Shown here in pieces: positions 61,777 through 64,000 of a stretch of 64,000 nt of DNA (positions are counted from its first letter, which is position 1; each line of letters opens with the position of its first letter). The position numbers were made by a program, and so were the translations under genes. The notes beneath the pieces are model-generated. The model was not told the DNA's origin. It ran no database searches and was given only the letters and a program-made list of their open reading frames with translations. Source of the stretch: a bacterium (GTDB lineage Bacteria; Hinthialibacterota; Hinthialibacteria; OLB16); NCBI GenBank assembly GCA_022072055.1, contig JAJVIK010000021.1, forward strand, positions 1 to 64,000. The letters run 5' to 3'.

Positions 61777-62846
61777 AGACTTGGACCTTCGCCGGGATCA
61801 GTTTCGATCACATGCACATGGGGGATCTGTTGCGCATGGTCCATGAGCATCCCCAAGCGGAAATCGCCGGGATCTGCGACCATCGAGCCGAGCCGATGGA
61901 AGCCTCGATCCGCAACTTCTCAATCCCCGAGGGCCGCGTTTTCTCCGACTACCGGAAATGTCTCGAACAAACCCAACCGGATGTGGTCATTCTTTGTTCC
62001 GCCACGGGTCTGCATGGGGAATGGACCCGCAAGATCGCCCCCTTCGGCGCCCATATCCTGGTGGAAAAACCCTTTGCCGACAGCCTCGCGGAGGCGGACT
62101 CGATGATCGAGGCGGTCCACAAGACCGGGAAATTGCTCGCGATCAATTGGCCGTTGCGCTGGTATCCCTGCCATGTCACCGCCAAGCGGCTCCTCGATGA
62201 GGGCGCCATCGGCAAGCTCATCGAGGTCCACTATTACGACGGCAACCGCGGGCCGCTTTACCATGTGGCCGACAAGGTGGAAACCGACGTCGAATACAGG
62301 AGCCGGAAGAGTGAAAGCTGGTTCTATCAAAAAGCCCAAGGAGGCGGATCGCTGCAGGATTACCTCGGCTATGGGGTGACCCTCGGAACCTGGTTCCACG
62401 GGGGCGATGTTCCCATTGAAGTGACCACGGTGGTGGATCAGACCCCTGGCCTTGAAGTGGACGAGCACAGTATCACGGTGGCTCGATATGCCAAGGGACT
62501 CTCCAAATTCGAGACCCGCTGGGGCGCCTTCACCGACCCTTGGACGCACCAGCCGCAGCCGAAGTGCGGGTTTGTTCTCAAAGGGGACAAGGGAACCATC
62601 AGCAGCTACGATTATGAACCGACGGTCCGCCTCCAGGATTCGGACCACCCGGCGGGGAGAGACCTGCCCGCAGATGAACTTCAAGCTCCCTTCCAAAACC
62701 CGATTCAATACCTGATCCACTGCCTGGAAACCGGATCGCCGGTGGAAGGACCGCTTTCTCCCGCGATTTGCCGGATCGGACAACAGATTGTGGATTCGGC
62801 GGTTCGGAGCGCGAAAGAAAAGCGGACCGTGCCGCTCCTGGATTGA
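61773..62846 (+). CDS. Gfo/Idh/MocA-family oxidoreductase
   Basis: A 357-residue NAD(P)-dependent sugar oxidoreductase. Unlike the usual GxGxxG, the N-terminal region reads FAGISFDHMHMGDLLRMVHEHPQAEIAGICD, with Ser-Phe-Asp replacing the glycine-rich loop, a variation also seen in some relatives. The central motifs VILCSATGLHGEWTRKIAPFGAHILVEKPF (Lys of EKP, about residue 100) and AINWPLRWYPCH are typical. It ends in the unit with the ROK kinase and PhyH. It would oxidise or reduce a sugar, sugar acid or derived alcohol. The usual catalytic His region lies near DYLGYGVTLGTW. Start overlaps the previous stop (ATGA). Confidence 0.88.
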   Translation: MKTWTFAGISFDHMHMGDLLRMVHEHPQAEIAGICDHRAEPMEASIRNFSIPEGRVFSDYRKCLEQTQPDVVILCSATGLHGEWTRKIAPFGAHILVEKPFADSLAEADSMIEAVHKTGKLLAINWPLRWYPCHVTAKRLLDEGAIGKLIEVHYYDGNRGPLYHVADKVETDVEYRSRKSESWFYQKAQGGGSLQDYLGYGVTLGTWFHGGDVPIEVTTVVDQTPGLEVDEHSITVARYAKGLSKFETRWGAFTDPWTHQPQPKCGFVLKGDKGTISSYDYEPTVRLQDSDHPAGRDLPADELQAPFQNPIQYLIHCLETGSPVEGPLSPAICRIGQQIVDSAVRSAKEKRTVPLLD

Positions 62847-62888
62847 TCGACATTCGGCGCTGGATCGACCAACCCCATGCGGGAGATG

Positions 62889-64000
62889 TCACGGTCCCTT
62901 CATGGACTCCAGACGAACGCGAAACATTGATCGGACCTCGCTCGGAAGCTGATCGTTGGCAATCGCGGCTCGATAGACCTCGGCGGCCTCCCCGTGTTGG
63001 CCGGCCTCCTCGAGGATCTGACCGAGGAGAGTGTAGGCATCGGGATAAGGGACACTCGCCGCGGTGGCCCCTCGGAGCGTGGAAATCGCCTGCGCGATCT
63101 GGCCGTTCCGCCTGAAATAGAAGGCGAGCGTGACCGTGTACTTCGGTTCGTCCGGCGCCAAGGTTCGCGCGGTTTCACACCAGCTGATGGCCTCATCCGG
63201 GCGGTCGGATGAGACCAGCACGGCCAGGTTGTAGGCGGCCACGGCGGATTTCGGATCGCTCGCAAACGCGGCTCTGAAGGCCCTCTCGGCCTCCGAGAGT
63301 CTTCCCAGTTCGCCGAGAAGCAGTCCGAGATTGAGGTTCGCCGCGGAGTTCGTCGGATCCTCCGCCAGGGCGCGGCGCAAGATCGCCTCCGCCTTGTCAT
63401 TCGCGCCGATTTGATTGTACGCAATGGAGGCGTTCACCATCGGGGGAATGCTATCCGGCTGAAATCGCAGCGCGGTCTCGTAGCACTCAATGGCGCGCTC
63501 AAACTCGCCCTTGCGCGCATGATGGATTCCGAGATTGTAATGGGAAAGCGAGTCATCCGAACGGGCGTGGAGAATGTCCAGATAATCCTTTGTGGCCCGA
63601 GAAAGGGATTCCCGGTCGGAGTCTTGGAGACGATCTTCCGGGATGCCGGCAAGGGACGCCGCCGCGCGCACGCGCACCAAGCGCACGGGATCCCGGGTGG
63701 CATCGAGGAGCGCGCGCACCGATGTTTGAGTCAGATATCCTTGAAGGCTTTCAGCCGCGCTACCCCGGATGAGCGGCGAGCGATCTTGAAGGGCATTCAG
63801 AACCGCCGGCCACTTTCTCGGATCCTCGCACCCTCGCAGCAGCCTGACCAATGAGTTGGCGAAGATCTCATCCCGATCCTCATTCCCCAAATACGCGAGC
63901 ATTTCCGGAAGCTGCTTCCAATCATCTTGCCTTGCCGCGCTGATCCAGTGTCCCAGTTGCAGCACCGGAGCCTGGTAATCCCTTGTTCTCCACTCGCGCA
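62889..64000 (-). CDS. HEAT/TPR-repeat protein, start beyond window (possibly part of a multihaem cytochrome)
   Basis: The minus-strand frame is open to the right edge, so its N-terminus is missing. The visible 370 residues begin WRTRDYQAPVLQLGHWISAARQDDW, then a HEAT-type region (LIRGSAAESLQGYLTQTSVRALLDATRDPVRLVRVRAAASLAGIP), followed by TPR helices (DSLSHYNLGIHHARKGEFERAIECYETALRFQPDSIPP and repeats). No haem motif is present in the part seen. This layout is like the C-terminal half of PVC-type multihaem cytochromes with HEAT-TPR tails, but that is an inference. The in-frame GTG at 63965 is only internal. It is convergent with the oxidoreductase gene (42-base gap). Confidence 0.7.
   Translation of the reverse strand, partial: REWRTRDYQAPVLQLGHWISAARQDDWKQLPEMLAYLGNEDRDEIFANSLVRLLRGCEDPRKWPAVLNALQDRSPLIRGSAAESLQGYLTQTSVRALLDATRDPVRLVRVRAAASLAGIPEDRLQDSDRESLSRATKDYLDILHARSDDSLSHYNLGIHHARKGEFERAIECYETALRFQPDSIPPMVNASIAYNQIGANDKAEAILRRALAEDPTNSAANLNLGLLLGELGRLSEAERAFRAAFASDPKSAVAAYNLAVLVSSDRPDEAISWCETARTLAPDEPKYTVTLAFYFRRNGQIAQAISTLRGATAASVPYPDAYTLLGQILEEAGQHGEAAEVYRAAIANDQLPSEVRSMFRVRLESMKGP

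Overview
The window is 64 kb of GC-rich bacterial chromosome, densely coded on both strands (about 46 genes), with no rRNA, tRNA, CRISPR array, insertion sequence or phage gene that I can see. The outer-membrane LPS-export ATPase (lptB), a class A penicillin-binding protein, glnE and rpoN point to a Gram-negative cell. Tat-exported sulfatase and oligogalacturonate-lyase-like enzymes, DUF1080, GH172 and GH29 proteins, phytanoyl-CoA-dioxygenase-like proteins, solitary pseudopilins and dockerin-like tails are the mix typical of Planctomycetes and of candidate phyla such as Hydrogenedentota, Sumerlaeota or Poribacteria. That placement is an inference from gene content, not a marker-gene result.

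Layout. 1-3.2 kb: the start of a secreted beta-helix protein cut by the left edge, then hisN-like and pyrC (minus strand). 3.3-8.6 kb: sucA, sucB and an AlbA_2/ATPase-fold protein. 8.6-11.7 kb (minus): a nucleotide-sugar dehydrogenase, pyrK and pyrD, coupled by overlapping starts. 11.8-16.4 kb (minus): an NCS2-like permease, a DUF1080 protein and an exported oligogalacturonate-lyase-like protein, ended by a terminator. 16.5-19.9 kb: a catalytically dead rhomboid fused to TPRs, then rpoN. 20-26.3 kb: a secreted sugar dehydrogenase with a dockerin-like tail, an unknown protein, a pseudopilin coupled to a lipoprotein metallopeptidase, a ThiD2-ThiE fusion and a glycosyltransferase. 26.6-30.2 kb: a large secreted S8-like peptidase with a Thr/Pro linker, FG-GAP-type repeats and dockerin-like tail.

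30.2-41.1 kb: purH, a GlcG/HbpS-like protein, a class A PBP, a metallo-beta-lactamase-fold hydrolase coupled to an ABC-F ATPase, a PhoPQ-activated-type hydrolase and a GH172-family protein. 41.1-44 kb (minus): sulfatase, DUF2752, lptB. 44.2-47.1 kb: a small secreted Tyr/His/Gly-rich protein, trpD, a NagB-like isomerase and a SRPBCC-like protein. 47.1-52.7 kb (minus): a pseudopilin, then apbE, doxX-like and glnE. 52.8-57.2 kb: a PhyH dioxygenase, a secreted SGNH hydrolase and dxs. 57.2-62.8 kb: a tight four-gene glycan unit (alpha-L-fucosidase, PhyH dioxygenase, ROK kinase, Gfo/Idh/MocA oxidoreductase). The right edge cuts a HEAT/TPR protein.

Together the genes describe a heterotroph with de novo pyrimidine, purine, thiamine and isoprenoid synthesis, a 2-oxoglutarate dehydrogenase, and many exported enzymes for sulfated, pectic and fucosylated polysaccharide. 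The most notable non-routine signals are: a strong sigma-54 promoter before a pseudopilin, in a window that also carries rpoN; the pseudo-rhomboid/TPR fusion; a terminator-like hairpin whose 3' arm is the trpD ribosome-binding site; a NagB-like protein lacking a catalytic Asp; a Glu-for-His S8-like peptidase; a 13-bp stem-loop; and a nested palindromic intergenic element.
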